A stretch of 64,000 nt of DNA from Acorus gramineus (GCA_030737835.1 CM060850.1:26385385-26449384); one strand, 5' to 3'. Positions 1-10,696 are shown, counted from the first letter of the stretch. Notes: generated by a model not told the origin, from the sequence alone. Made by a program: numbers and translations.

Positions 1-357
1 TCAATTTCAGGCCACCCTATAACTTACAATTCATTTTTAACTCTTAAAAACAGCTGTCATTTCTGAATAATTTTGAATGCTAAAACAACCATACCAAAGA
101 ATTAATATATATTTGATGATGTTCCAGCGGAGGAGAAAACAGAGATGAATTAAAGCAGTAGAAGAGTATATGTTGAAATGAAACTTGGAAAGTGTGTCCG
201 ATCCACTTAAATTATTCGGGCCAAACAAAAGTTACGTATATTGTTCAACTAAAAATAACAGATTACAACATATATAAATTATTACCAAAACACAAATAAA
301 GTGCCTACTAAGCGCAGTACCCCATCAAACCAACCCCAATGCCAATAACCATCAGAA
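1..357. other. Gene-free flank
   Basis: AT-rich sequence downstream of the broken ubiquitin-like gene at 358. I see no coding frame, RNA gene or repeat in it. Confidence 0.5.
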
Positions 358-1026
358 TCAGAACAACATACGGATTTTGGCCGCGTGACCGATGCCAAGT
401 TCCAACATAGTCTGAGGGCCCCGGAGCAACGTCCTGCCAAATCTGAGCCTGAACCCCCTCCCACTCGTCACCGCAAACCACTCCTGCCTCCGCAGGACCG
501 CCATCAGCGTGTACACAGTATCTGATGTCTCCAGCTCTACCTCCCCCACGTCGTTCACCTCGTCATCTTCGATCGTGACCTTGAATGTTACCTCAGGGTC
601 CCGGGCCCTCTCCGCCAAGAGCACTGTATACTCCGACGTGTGCCAATAGTCCCTGATGACGTCGACGTGGTGCATAGGCGCGCCATTCGCCGACAGTATC
701 TGCCGGCCAAGCAATCAATGTGTCCCTTGAGGGTACCCACGGTCTCACGGCCGTTTAAGGAAACTGGAAAGATGTTCCCGTTGTCAATCCGCGTGACATT
801 GATGCAGAACAAGTGGTCTGGATTTCATGTACAAGCTGATGGCTTCGTCAGATGGAAAGTCATTGAGCGTTATCCTGTGGTCGTGTAGGAGGATTTGTTC
901 CCCATATGAAACTTTGCCAATGGCCGCTATCGCATTTTTGAGGTCTCTGACCGTCACCCCGAAATTGACAAGGTTCAAGAGCTGTCGATCCGAGGTGTTC
1001 ATGTCCACAACCTTTAGAGCAACCAT
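358..1026 (-). pseudogene. Broken class A triple ubiquitin-like gene
   Basis: This is a decayed sister of the intact gene at 3417-4136. The start (ATG at 1026-1024) opens a first ubiquitin-like domain with KVVDMNTSD, matching NVVDMNTAD of the sister. The second domain (INVTRIDNGN...) continues in another frame from about 812, and the rest of domain two plus domain three (ILSANGAPM, then ELGIGHAAKIRMLF at the end) lies in a third frame from about 714. At least two frameshifts therefore separate the domains, near 806 and near 710, and the end of domain one is degraded. The third domain is well kept, including the DTVYTLMAVLRR segment that corresponds to DTVFTLMRALRR in the sister. Upstream sequence also resembles that of the sister gene, so it arose by tandem duplication including the promoter. 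No function is expected for the full protein. Confidence 0.78.
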
Positions 1027-1426
1027 TTTGTTTTTTTTTAATTACTATTTTATTTTGTTTTCAGTTCTTGATTTTAGGTTGCAGTGGTCTTTTTAAGATG
1101 TATTATATTAGTCGTGATATTCTCTCATTGTTTCTGCATGAGAATTTGATCATGGAGCTTAAAATTAACATGACAGCATACATGCAAAACTTACTGGATG
1201 CTTACCTCTACTGAATGATTTTGGAGTCTGTGTGACAGTGACAATACAAGTTCCGGCCCTCTCAGTTGTGGGTGGACAACTCCAATTTACAGTACAAGGG
1301 AGGGAGAACAAGCGCCTGCCTATGTTATTATTAAACATTTAGCCCCGTCTGGATAGAAGAATAAAAATGAAATTAGATGCAATATAGGTAAATAAATTCT
1401 AATATATATTTGAATGAAAGAAATAA

Positions 1427-2074
1427 ATGATTATAATTATGTCAAAATGGGTTGCAGAGGTTGCAAAGACTTCTGGGCGGACCATCAACCATTTAGAACT
1501 AATGGCAATCGGGCAATGCATGAAATTGGCATTGGAGCTTGGCATTCAAAGTCTTTGGGTGGAAAGTGAGTCAAAAGTTGCACTATTGTGGGTCATGGTC
1601 AGTGCGAAGGCTGGTAAATTCAATTCAAAATGACTGCATATCTTTCTCCAACATTAAGTTCTCACACATCCATAGGGAGGGCAACTGCCCGGCAGATTTG
1701 TTAGCCAACACGCAAGGTCATCTGGGGGTATCTCGGTTCAACCCATCTCATGTTTAGCCAGAACTGAAAGCTCTCATTGACAGAGATAGAAGTGGAATTC
1801 CATACCTCAGGGAAAAGCTTATGTAGCCTACTTTATATTACCGTTGTTGCATTGTAATTGATCTCCCTTTCTTTTTGTATAATCAGGTGGTTTGAAAAGG
1901 GGTGGGGTGGATACACATATTCAGGTTACTGAGTTTGTTCCCTCGCCACACCTTTCTTTCCCTCCAACCTGGTTAAAATGGCATCTCATTGTAACTACAT
2001 ACACTTTTTATACATTTGCCATATAGTTTTGAGGAATACACTTTTGAACTTACCAACCAAAAAAAAAAAAAAAT
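1427..2074 (+). mobile_element. LINE 3' fragment with RNase H-like domain
   Basis: The plus strand encodes pieces of the RNase H-like domain found at the C-terminus of plant LINE polyproteins: ELMAIGQCMKLALELGI, then LWVESESKVALLWV and, in the next frame, HIHREGNCPADLLAN. The frame shifts once near 1630. A 3' untranslated stretch follows and ends in a run of A at 2060-2073, as expected for a LINE 3' end. It is 5'-truncated and decayed. An isolated host RNase H-like gene is possible but less likely given the poly-A end. Confidence 0.65.
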
Positions 2075-3416
2075 GGGTTGCATCTCACAAATTGAACATT
2101 TTATATATATATCTGATCCCAATATTTAAATTCTCATGATTCACCAACAGGTTTTAGTGGGACCTGGGTAACCCCGCATGTCACCTCAAACCAAATCCAT
2201 ATTGATATGCACAAAGTTTATCTACCATAAGTATTCAACGAAGATTTCATTAATTGGCAGGATGCGTATGCTAGGATGACAATGGAACTGTTCCAACAAG
2301 ACACCCGACGGGTCCGGTTTGAGTTTGGATTTGGGGCGGGTTTATGATAGATAAAATAAAACTCGACAATCTTAAGATGGAAAATGAGTTTGCTTAGCAA
2401 AACCTGTTCCGAAGCCACTCCAGTTGCTATTTATAATAGGATTAAATATTTATTATAATAATTACATAATTTATATTTGTTATTTGGTATTTCAAAAAAA
2501 ATATTAAAAAAATGAATAAATTGAAACGCTAATTGAAATTTGAAATCATATAAACATCCACGAGTTGTCTTTTGGTATTTAAAAAAAAAAACATTATATT
2601 CATCACTTGTTATGGAAATTGAAAGTTTATCTTTCTTATTTTGTAGGATTTATTCTAATAAATATTTATTTTATTTAAAATTTTAATTTAGATTAAATAT
2701 TACATAAATCCGACCTAAATGGAACGGGTCAGGGCGGGTTCGGGTTTTTTACATACTTGTTGGGACGGGGCAGGTTGGGATGGATTTTGTGAATCCCAAT
2801 CTCAGACCCGCTCTCAAAATCTTGTCCCAAACCTGTGACGGGTTTAGTTTTTTTATTCCAAACCCGTCCTAACAAGTATGTAAAAAATCCGAACCCTCCC
2901 CGACCCGTTCCATTAATACAGTAAAAGTATAGTAGAGATAATTAAGATTTTTATAAATATTTTCTAATCATTAATACAAAAAACACATATTAATTAATAC
3001 TTTTTATTGGATGTACGGTAAAGGTAGCAAGACAAGGAAGATTAATTTTTTAAATTATAAAAAATATGATAAATCATTCAAATTAAATGGGTAGACAAAA
3101 CTTTGTGGTGGTAGAGTAAAAAAGGTAAAATTGAGAGTCTCACCTAAAGAGAGCATCTAGCATTTATTTTAAAGGTGCTGTACTTTGGGGGGGGGGGGCG
3201 GGGCGGGTGGGGTGTGGTGGTGGTGGTGGTTGTTTAAAAACCTTTTTACTCTACCACCACATCCGTTCTTCTTGCATGTTATTTTTTTTTGTTCTATTTT
3301 CTCTTCATCACTATTTAAACGTGGTCTATTTAATATAAATGTATATGCTCACATTTTTATCTTAAAAAAAAAAAAAACCAATAATAATCCATCATACCAA
3401 CTCACACCAACAACCT
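2075..3416. other. Gene-free interval with foldback and G run
   Basis: AT-rich intergenic DNA. It holds the foldback listed at 2720-2912 and a G-rich simple repeat near 3187-3235. No credible coding frame is seen; the short frame starting near 3185 is built from the G run. Confidence 0.5.
2720..2912. repeat. Foldback (inverted repeat), MITE-like
   Basis: Two arms of about 50 bp are near-perfect reverse complements. The left arm runs from 2720 (TGGAACGGGTCAGGGCGGGT...) through ACATACTTGTTGGGACGGG, and the right arm is the reverse complement ending at 2912. The loop is about 90 bp. The arms are GC-rich against AT-rich surroundings, which suggests a small foldback transposon. Related GGGTC/GGGCGGGTT sequence also occurs at 2310-2345. 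Confidence 0.6.
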
Positions 3417-4136
3417 TCAGAAGAACATACGGATAAAGTCTGCTTCACCGATGCCAAGCTCCGCCATTGTCTCGGGGCCCTGAAGCCGCCTTCCCTTAAA
3501 CCATAGCCAGAACATCCTCCTCTTCGTCACTGGAAACCACTCCCTCCTCCGCAGCGCACGCATCAGCGTGAACACCGTATCACGGGGCTCCACTTCTTCC
3601 CATCCCACAATGGCGCCGTTCAACTCGTCGTTTTCGATCATAACCATAAACGTCGTCTCCGCATCCCGGGGCTCCGCGTACTGCACCACCGAGTACACCC
3701 ATTTGTGCGAATAGTCCCTGATAGCATCGCTGTCACGCATCACCGCCCCGTTCGCCGTCAGTACCTGGCGCAAGGGGGGCACGCCTGTTATGTAGTTGAT
3801 CTGATTCTTGAGCACGCGCACCGTCTCGCAGCCGCTTATGATGACTGGGATGCTGTTCTGGTCTCCAATGCCTACGACATTGATGCGAAACAACCGGGCG
3901 TTGGTCTTCCTGTGCAGGTGGATGAAGTCGCCTGCTTTAATACCGAACTTAGACAACGGGTCTTGGTCATAGTGTACAAGGCAGCCTCGGAAGAAGAGGA
4001 TCTGTTCACTACATGGTGCCCCTACAATGCCCGCGATCGCAGTTCTCAGGTCCGACACCGTCTCCCCGAAATCGAGTATCACGAAGACCTTTTGATCCGC
4101 GGTGTTCATGTCCACAACATTCAGATGTTCTGCCAT
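3417..4136 (-). CDS. Class A triple ubiquitin-like protein (239 aa)
   Basis: Intronless gene of 239 codons, apparently intact. Three ubiquitin-like folds follow one another at about residues 1-78, 79-155 and 156-239. Domain two carries the ubiquitin-type block GVPPLRQVLTANGAVMRDSD followed by AIRDY, which corresponds to IPPDQQRLIFAGKQLED...DYN in ubiquitin. Domain one has SEQILFFRG and domain three has FWLWFKGRRLQGPETMAELGIG. There is no C-terminal diglycine (the end is FIRMFF), so covalent attachment as a modifier is unlikely. Nearest relative in the window is the broken gene at 358-1026; the two-domain genes at 41214 and 52615 share the VVDMxT start. A TATA-like ATATATGA lies about 80 bp upstream of the ATG. 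The molecular role is unknown; binding partners of ubiquitin-like folds are an inference only. Confidence 0.85.
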   Translation of the reverse strand: MAEHLNVVDMNTADQKVFVILDFGETVSDLRTAIAGIVGAPCSEQILFFRGCLVHYDQDPLSKFGIKAGDFIHLHRKTNARLFRINVVGIGDQNSIPVIISGCETVRVLKNQINYITGVPPLRQVLTANGAVMRDSDAIRDYSHKWVYSVVQYAEPRDAETTFMVMIENDELNGAIVGWEEVEPRDTVFTLMRALRRREWFPVTKRRMFWLWFKGRRLQGPETMAELGIGEADFIRMFF

Positions 4137-4368
4137 TGTATTTTTTTCTTCACGGTTTGATATGTTTGTTTAGTTTTTTAGTTCTTGATCAATTGAGGTT
4201 GCAGTGATATGTGTATCGTCATATATTCTTTCATGGGTTCTGTACTAGAATGTAAGATGGAGCATTGGATGAACGTGGTGTACAAATACAAAACGGATGG
4301 GAGGCTCGCCTTTACTGTGTGATTTTTTTTTTTTTTTTAAATTTTATGTCTGGGTTTGATTAAATTTA
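4137..4368 (-). promoter_or_regulatory. Upstream region of the class A gene at 3417
   Basis: This stretch resembles the upstream region of the broken sister at 358-1026: both contain a T-rich leader, then TTCTTGAT...GGTTGCAGTG. The likely TATA box (ATATATGA on the minus strand) is near 4217-4225. It ends where the Mutator-like element begins. Confidence 0.4.
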
Positions 4369-5456
4369 GGGAAAATTGTTCAAATACCCCTTGACTAAGG
4401 GTTAAATTATTTTTTTGTCCCTAGACATTTTTTTATTTTTTATTTGCTCCTGAAATCTGGTCCTATTTTTTTTTGCCCCTTAATTTTCATAATACCCGAA
4501 CTATCCCTTATAGATAGAGTTACAGAAATACAGAAATATAATGTGATACATACAGAAATTATATATATAGTTACAGATATTTAATAGTTATCTACAAAAA
4601 TATTAAAGTACACAAAGATGTTTATACACAATATGGTCATATATACATTCTCAATGTCATTACATTATCATCTGTAAATGCATTCAGTGTACACAAAATT
4701 GTTATAGATACAATCTCAAAGTTTCGTTAAAATAGATACATCAATTGTTTGAATTACAACGTTTTCTTCAAATCTTAATGATTAATTGTTATCTCCCCTT
4801 AATTATTTTCATGTTCTCTTGGATAAAATAAAACAAGATTATCGAATTAGATATTCAATATACTTCATAACGAATGACGGATTTTTCAAGCTATATAAAA
4901 AATACAACAATCACACTTAAATAAATTTTTATTTAGCAATATGAACAAAATTAGTAATAGCATGAATCTGAACTGAAAATTTATAAACAATTGTAATATT
5001 TTAATAAAATTATTTCTTGATCCATGTACTTAACAATTATTGAAATTAACATTTACATAACAACTACAACAAAAACTACCAATGTGATGCCCAATGACAT
5101 AATCTACTATTTATATAATAGAAATGTAATATCTTTTATTATTCTTATAACAATTACAATAGAAATTACAAAAACTATAATTTACACAACAAATATGTAA
5201 CATCATACATAAAACTATACTAAGGACATGTAAATTATAGAAATGTAATAACAGATTACAGCAATGTAACGATCAATTACAGAAATGTAATACTAATTTA
5301 TAGATGGGGTTAGTTTAGGTATAAAAAATGAGGTGGCACATGTCTAAGGACAAAAAAAAAATAAGACCAAATTTCAAGGGTAAATAAAAAATAAAAAAAG
5401 TATAGGGATAGAAAAAAATTAGACCCTTAGTCAAGGAGTATTAAAACAATTTCCCC
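4369..5456. mobile_element. Non-autonomous Mutator-like element (MULE)
   Basis: A 1088-bp element with terminal inverted repeats of about 115 bp. The left end is GGGAAAATTGTTCAAATACC and the right end, read on the other strand, is GGGGAAATTGTTTTAATACT; both continue with CCTTGACTAAGGGT. Exact 9-bp direct repeats TTAAATTTA flank it (4360-4368 and 5457-5465), the size typical of Mutator insertions. The interior is AT-rich with no transposase frame, so it depends on enzymes from elsewhere. Confidence 0.85.
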
Positions 5457-5465
5457 TTAAATTTA

Positions 5466-6188
5466 AGAACTTCTTCGGGAATCAGTTTTACGTGGTTAGA
5501 ATCTATACGTCTCTGTTGATCGAATGGGAATATTCGTCTGTGTTTTCTATTTGCGTCCCTCTAAATTGTAAGTATACTTCTCTTAAATAGATTTTATTAG
5601 TAAAAATTCATTTAGTTTTTTCTAATAAATAAGTCTCTTAATAGATATGTCCATCTAATTTTTTTAGAATTATCTTTGACTAACATTCCTTTATTGAACA
5701 CACCCACCATCTCCCCATAGTTGTACTAGCAAGACATATTTTGTGAAGAACCCAAGAGCCGGCTTATCAAGGAGATTTTTTTTATATACATGAAATCAAT
5801 TAGGAAAACATGTTGTAGGCAGATTTGTTGCCAAATGCATGAGAATCATCATTAGAAAAATATATAAAAACCCACAGTGTCATTAAAAAAAATAAAAATA
5901 AAAACACACCTCTGCCCGTATTTTTTTAATACCTCGGCGAAAGTGGAATGAACGGCAAAATAAGAGCATACAAGCAAAATGAAACAGAGTATGTTTCAGT
6001 TGACCGTATTGGGAGCAAAATCATATAAGCAAAATAAAACATGATGACCAAAAAAAAAATGTTATCAAACTATGATTATGCAATACTATTCCCCATGCCA
6101 CTAATACTACTTGTACTCCTAAAATATCTAAAAGAAAAGAAGCAAACACAAGCACCAACCCCCCTAACTCATGCGTATCAAACCAGCA
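5466..6188. other. Gene-free interval
   Basis: AT-rich sequence between the Mutator-like element and the broken ubiquitin-like gene. I see no coding frame or repeat that I can support. Confidence 0.4.
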
Positions 6189-6650
6189 TCAGTTACACGG
6201 CCTAGAAGGATAGAACAAAAGGATCAAAGCTTGATCACCAATGCCAGCTTGTTCCATGGTATCAGTCTCCAGTAGCCGATTCCCATTGAAAGTGAGATAA
6301 AACTCTCTCCCCCGCACCACTTCCCACCAACGCGCACGCCGCAAGGCAGCGGTCAGCGTGTACATGGTGTCACGCGCTTCCACCTCACTTTCTGCAATTC
6401 GATGTTCCAATACATGTCTCGTATCGACACCATGAAAGTTGTCCCCTCGTCCCGCGGATGCACCTGCACCGCCACCTCAAGATGTGGAGCAAGGGTGTAG
6501 TCCCTGACCGCATCGGAGTCGCACATCTCCATGCCTCACGCCCAGAGCGTCAGGCGCACGGGGGGCACGCCAGACTTGCGGTTGATGATCAGCTTGAGGC
6601 ACGCGACGCAGTGAAGGCTGCCGATGTCGACGGTGAAGCTGAGTAAGGTG
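6189..6650 (-). pseudogene. Broken class A ubiquitin-like gene, domains 2-3 only
   Basis: The second ubiquitin-like domain is readable on the minus strand from about 6645: SFTVDIGSL, then LKLIINRKSGVPPVRLTLWA, closely matching the genes at 41214 (INRETGVPSARQRLWA) and 52615. An in-frame TGA follows LWA, then GMEMCDSDAVRDYT resumes in the same frame. Near 6410 the frame shifts, and the third domain (EVEARDTMYTLTAALRRARWW to ALILLFYPS) is readable to 6189. Domain one is absent: similarity starts abruptly at about 6645. So it is a partial copy with a stop, a frameshift and a missing N-terminus. It shows that the two-domain genes at 41214 and 52615 had a three-domain ancestor, because this close relative keeps domain three. 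Confidence 0.75.
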
Positions 6651-6849
6651 CATAAGGAAAAAACAAAAATCATGGTTTAGTTCTGTATTACCTAGTAGGT
6701 GAAGGTAGTCTGTGTTCATATGTAAACTCAATTTTTAGACACATTTTAACAATGACCATTTAGAGGAAAGCATACAACTATTAATTCATTTCCTTTCATA
6801 TTGAAACCAAATTCTATTTTGCATAGTTTTATGTACCACAACATCTGCC

Positions 6850-7310
6850 AGAGTTTGGATTGAGATAGACTACACCACAGCTCTGGCTTGACTACAAGAC
6901 AAAGGCAAGATCCCGTGGACTGTCATCAGATGACTCAAGCGCACTCGTCAGGGTCTGACACTTTTGGAAGACTGGAGGGCCTCTCACATTCATCGAGAGG
7001 GCAACACTCCCGCAGATCTACTAGATGCCTAACAGTCCATAAAAGGAGAGATCATAGTAAGACCGGAGCAATTATGACGTGAAATCCAGGATGCAATTGA
7101 GCATGACAAGTTAATGCATGGCTACATTCGCAAGAGGTAATCCATGTTAAACAGAGAAGACTATGAATATGGGATGATCCTTCATTTTGAGAGCAGGTGA
7201 GGCTTACATGTGATGAGTTCCCCTAGTTAGTCTAACTTTGTAAAACATGTGTATTTATAAAGCATAAGATCTTACAACAATACAACTTTTGATTACCCAT
7301 AAATGAAAAA
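6850..7310 (+). mobile_element. LINE 3' fragment with RNase H-like domain
   Basis: The plus strand encodes VWIEIDYTTALA, then after stops LEDWRASHIHREGNTPADLLDA, the RNase H-like C-terminus of a plant LINE. The following 3' region ends with ACAATACAACTTTTGATTAC and an A-rich tail near 7300. The fragment carries several stops and is 5'-truncated. It resembles the fragments at 1427 and 61170. Confidence 0.65.
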
Positions 7311-7758
7311 CATCTATTAATGTGACCTTTCCAAGGCAGTGCCTAGACTTCATTTTGAGCACACTGAAGTGAAATTTTTAATAAAACTTTTACTCAATAA
7401 TAACCTAATTAAAGAAGTATGTTCATATTTAAAATATACACATATTTAAAATATACACAAGATAAGTGATTTTGGTACACATCTAGTAAACTACCACTCT
7501 TCTCCCAAACCAACAAATAACTAAGCTATACATATTCTCTATCTGACTACTCTCCCCTTCTGTTTTTTTGAAAAACAGTAAGCATTCAACCTTAATTTTA
7601 AAGCATATATGCAAAAGCGAAAGGGGAGGGGGGAGGGAATGGGTATAGAATTTAACCACGACTAAATGACCGGTAGAAGAGATGTCTACCGGGTATACCT
7701 AGCCCCGACCCTCACTGTTGTCTGCGGCATACCTGGCCCTACCCGGTAGAAGAGGTAT
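7311..7758. other. Gene-free interval with short direct repeats
   Basis: AT-rich to about 7660, then two copies of CCGGTAGAAGAG (near 7671 and 7743) lie just downstream of the class C gene stop. No gene is seen. Confidence 0.4.
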
Positions 7759-8466
7759 CTAAAGAGGGTCCTCGACTACTCTCCCATTGAAAATCTCAAT
7801 CACATCCTTATGCTTCACATTGTGCCAATCGAAAGACTCCTCCTCCATCATCAAGTTTTGCTTATGAATGAAGAAGTACTCACCCCCCTGCACAGAGAAA
7901 TCCATAATGCGTTGCACCCTCTCAACCTCCTTCCTCAGCTCCCTCACCTTATCCATGGGGTTCACCTCCACCACACACCTTTTCCCCCGTGCCGGTTGGA
8001 GCACCACTTTCAACCGAAAGAAGACCCAAACCTCCATTCCATCCGACAACCCGTACTCGGTCAATCTCTTGTTGTCATCCAATTCCAATAGCCCGGCAAA
8101 GACAACCATCCTTCTGTTCGTTGTCGTCGTGGTGCCCTCCAATTCACGCACTTTATCTTTCACCCTGGCAACGGTGTCCTTCGGGTACACCTCCAAGGAA
8201 AACTTGCGTTTCAGGTGAGGTACCTTGACTAGTATTCTCATGGGCCGTCGCTCGCTTACTTGAATCCTTGAACCTTGGAGAACCCCGTAGTACTCTGTGT
8301 CGTGCTCGTTCAACATGAAAATGCCATCGAAGATGAGGGTCTGTTCCGAGATCGGAATGCCAATGTACTTCTGGACCTTCTCCTTCATCTCAAGGACCGT
8401 GGCGAAGAACCACACCTCGATTTCATACTCCTTCCCGTCTCTTATTGTTTCAAATATCACATCCAT
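7759..8466 (-). CDS. Class C divergent triple ubiquitin-like protein (235 aa)
   Basis: Intronless gene. I take the ATG at 8466-8464 (MDVIFETIRDG), because it places the first ubiquitin fold at the N-terminus; the longer open frame upstream is proline- and histidine-rich and comes from a poly-G tract. Three folds are visible: residues about 1-76 (EMKEKVQKYIGIPISEQTLI, clearly like the ubiquitin helix and IPPDQQRLIF block), about 77-150 (VARVKDKVRELEG, then RRMVVFAGLLELDDNKRLTE) and about 151-235. The end (VVEDPL) has no diglycine. It is nearer to ordinary ubiquitin than the class A and B proteins and lacks their VRDY/RGLN signatures, so it may resemble the ancestral form. It is divergent from the class B gene at 9268. 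Function unknown. Confidence 0.8.
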   Translation of the reverse strand: MDVIFETIRDGKEYEIEVWFFATVLEMKEKVQKYIGIPISEQTLIFDGIFMLNEHDTEYYGVLQGSRIQVSERRPMRILVKVPHLKRKFSLEVYPKDTVARVKDKVRELEGTTTTTNRRMVVFAGLLELDDNKRLTEYGLSDGMEVWVFFRLKVVLQPARGKRCVVEVNPMDKVRELRKEVERVQRIMDFSVQGGEYFFIHKQNLMMEEESFDWHNVKHKDVIEIFNGRVVEDPL

Positions 8467-8599
8467 TGAGAGGGGGGGGGGGGGGTGGTGATAGCAAGTA
8501 TGAGTGAGTGAGAGTCTCCAAGGACCAATTTTAAGGTGCTCTTTATTGGGTTTATGGTGTGTGTTTGTGTGGGGGGGGGGGGGGGCGGCGTTCATTCGC

Positions 8600-8628
8600 T
8601 CTCATGGCATTAGTGTGATTGGAGAGGC
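8600..8628 (-). promoter_or_regulatory. Conserved CCAAT module, class C gene
   Basis: Read on the minus strand this is CCAATCACACTAATGCCATG, the same module found upstream of the class B genes at 12278 and 13461. It lies about 140 bp upstream of the chosen ATG. Poly-G runs (8471-8486 and 8570-8586) lie between. Confidence 0.55.
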
Positions 8629-9139
8629 CGATTAGGATTTCGGAATGTGATATTTATGCATATGTACGCATGAGTTTTTTTAAAAAAAAATCAAATAAAA
8701 ATGCAGCGATAAACATTGCTGATTGGTCATACAGATTGTCACGAAACTTGCAACTTATACTCCAAAACACATTCATACTATTGTGATTGAAAATTAAATC
8801 GGACATGCAAGTTCTCTCTCAGTTACTCCAAAACAAAAGCAGGTTTGTTATTCAGATGTAAAAATCCATTCATGCATAAAGGATGAAACCCAATCAAAAA
8901 TCAAATATTTGGAGCACCAATCTTAAAAAATCCATTCATCCGATTGGCTCTTCCTTCATATATAAACTGGCATTCAAATGTCTTATTCTTAATTTACTGG
9001 ATTAATTTTTTATTCTAAAATAACTTATTTCATTATCCAAACAAGACTTAGAATAATATAAAAAAAACTACTCATGCAATGCATGCCAATATATCATTAG
9101 ATATCACACATTCTTCATCCTTCACCATCCCACGCAAAA

Positions 9140-9188
9140 AATATGAGAAACCCAATCGCAAAAATACCCCCTAAACCTCTTTATATAA
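9140..9188 (+). promoter_or_regulatory. CCAAT module and TATA box, class B gene at 9268
   Basis: ATGAGAAACCCAATCGCAAA (9144-9163) is followed by TTTATATAA near 9180-9188, about 80 bp before the ATG. The same ATGAGAAACCCAATC block stands upstream of the gene at 15353-16072 in the opposite orientation. Confidence 0.6.
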
Positions 9189-9267
9189 CACCCTCTCCCA
9201 CAAAAAGTATCCCAATCTCCTCCCCTTGAAACCAACTCAAAAACACAAAACTCTTAGCACACCGAAG

Positions 9268-9984
9268 ATGATCTCTGTGACAGTGAAGAACATGGCATGG
9301 ACCCACAGGCATTCTGAGATCATAACGGGTGAATTCACGACCGTGGCTGAACTGAAGCGGGAAGTCCACCGCGTCTGTCGCGCCATGTACGACATGCAGC
9401 TCATCGTCCACGACGGCAAACTCATCCACGACGAGGAGGCGCACCCGTCACGCTACTGCGTCGGGCAGGGCTCGTTGATATACCTCTACAAGAAAGTTCA
9501 GGTCCACAAAAATGTACTGCTCAACTTTGAATACCGTGGCAGTACCTACCCAATGACCGTCGAGAGCCAACACTTGATCCGGCGACTGAAGGACCGGATC
9601 GATACCCAAATCGGCTTGCCACCGCACCGGCAGGAGCTCATGTACATGGGGGCCCTCATGCGCGATGGTGACCTCGTGTGTGATTATGTGATCGGTGAAG
9701 CCCCGACGGAAGACATCAAGATAATCGAGCTTCCACGGGACGAGCTGAGGACGTTCGAGATCGAGGTTCATAACATGGACACGGGAGAGTGCGAGATGAT
9801 GACGGTGGATCCGATGGACACGGTGAACACTGTGTGCGCGGAGATGCGACGGAGGGGCTTGCATGGAGGGAAGGATTTCTGTATCGCGTATAAAAATCAA
9901 ATGTGTAGTTGGGGCACTTTGGAGTCCAATGGAATCCGGGAGACTGGGATTATTCTTCAAATGCGTTGTTCTTCTATTTTTTGA
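9268..9984 (+). CDS. Class B triple ubiquitin-like protein (238 aa)
   Basis: Intronless, intact frame of 238 codons. The start MISVTVKNM aligns with all other class B genes; the open frame upstream begins with a TTG and is not used. Three ubiquitin-like folds occupy about residues 1-77, 78-155 and 156-238. Signature blocks are LIVHDGKLIHDEEAHPSRY in domain one, LPPHRQELMYMGALMRDGD followed by VCDYVI in domain two, and EMMTVDPMDTVNTV then EMRRRGLHGGKDFCIAYKN in domain three. The C-terminus (MRCSSIF) lacks diglycine. It is the only intact class B gene on the plus strand in the left half and is divergent from the class C gene. Codon use is GC-rich compared with the flanks. Role unknown. Confidence 0.87.
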   Translation: MISVTVKNMAWTHRHSEIITGEFTTVAELKREVHRVCRAMYDMQLIVHDGKLIHDEEAHPSRYCVGQGSLIYLYKKVQVHKNVLLNFEYRGSTYPMTVESQHLIRRLKDRIDTQIGLPPHRQELMYMGALMRDGDLVCDYVIGEAPTEDIKIIELPRDELRTFEIEVHNMDTGECEMMTVDPMDTVNTVCAEMRRRGLHGGKDFCIAYKNQMCSWGTLESNGIRETGIILQMRCSSIF

Positions 9985-10399
9985 GGGAGAGTTTGCTGGT
10001 TTTGGGAGTGTGGTGGGGTTACTGGTTATTTAATAAAGACACTTTACCTTGTTAATTTTAAATGTAAAGTTTTATATATATATATATATATAAAGTTTCA
10101 TTTACTGCTTTTAGTTTTATCAAGGGCTGAATAATGACAATACAATTTGATTTTTTCTTGACTTCGTAAATACGAGTGCATTCGTTCTGTAATCTTGTAT
10201 TTGGTATGGCAACACAATTTATTTACCAGTAAAAGAAAAGTATATACAATAGTTTTACTAAGACATAGTAGTTCGTGGTCAACCTCGTATTGAAGTGGTT
10301 TCCTTGATACGAGACACATCCACGGACTCTCAGCACGCCATAAATCCAATTGAAAATATTGCAGTTAGGGAGCCCCTCGGCCGCATTGATTTTTAATTA
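9985..10399. other. Gene-free flank with AT dinucleotide run
   Basis: 3' flank of the class B gene with an (AT)n tract near 10074-10092. No gene is seen before the LTR element begins. Confidence 0.4.
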
Positions 10400-10696
10400 T
10401 GTTAAATATGTTAGATTATATATCTGTTTGTTAGTGTGTTATATGTGTAACACTATTTTGTACTATTATATAAAAGACTTTAGTTCTTCTTTAATAGAAA
10501 AAGGTTTTTAACTGTCGTCTTCGCTCCGTCACACCTCGCCGTCTGTGCTATTGCCGCTGTCCATGGCACGCAGAGGCGACGACGACGACGACAACGATAG
10601 CGCACGGTTGTCCCTGCGAGCCGTTTCCGAGCGCTGCCGTCCGTGAAGATGGAGGAAGTGCTCGTGAAGATGTTCGAGAGCACGAATTTTGGGAGG

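Noticed and set aside
8467-8595. N-terminal extension of the class C protein (Pro- and His-rich)
   Set aside because: It is encoded by poly-G tracts in the leader; the ubiquitin fold starts at the internal Met, and no other member has such an extension.
9448-9960. 170-codon frame antisense to the class B gene at 9268, and similar antisense frames opposite 12278, 42583, 50636 and 60079
   Set aside because: They mirror the sense gene: strong codon bias in the sense strand leaves the antisense frame open. They start and stop at unrelated places in different copies.
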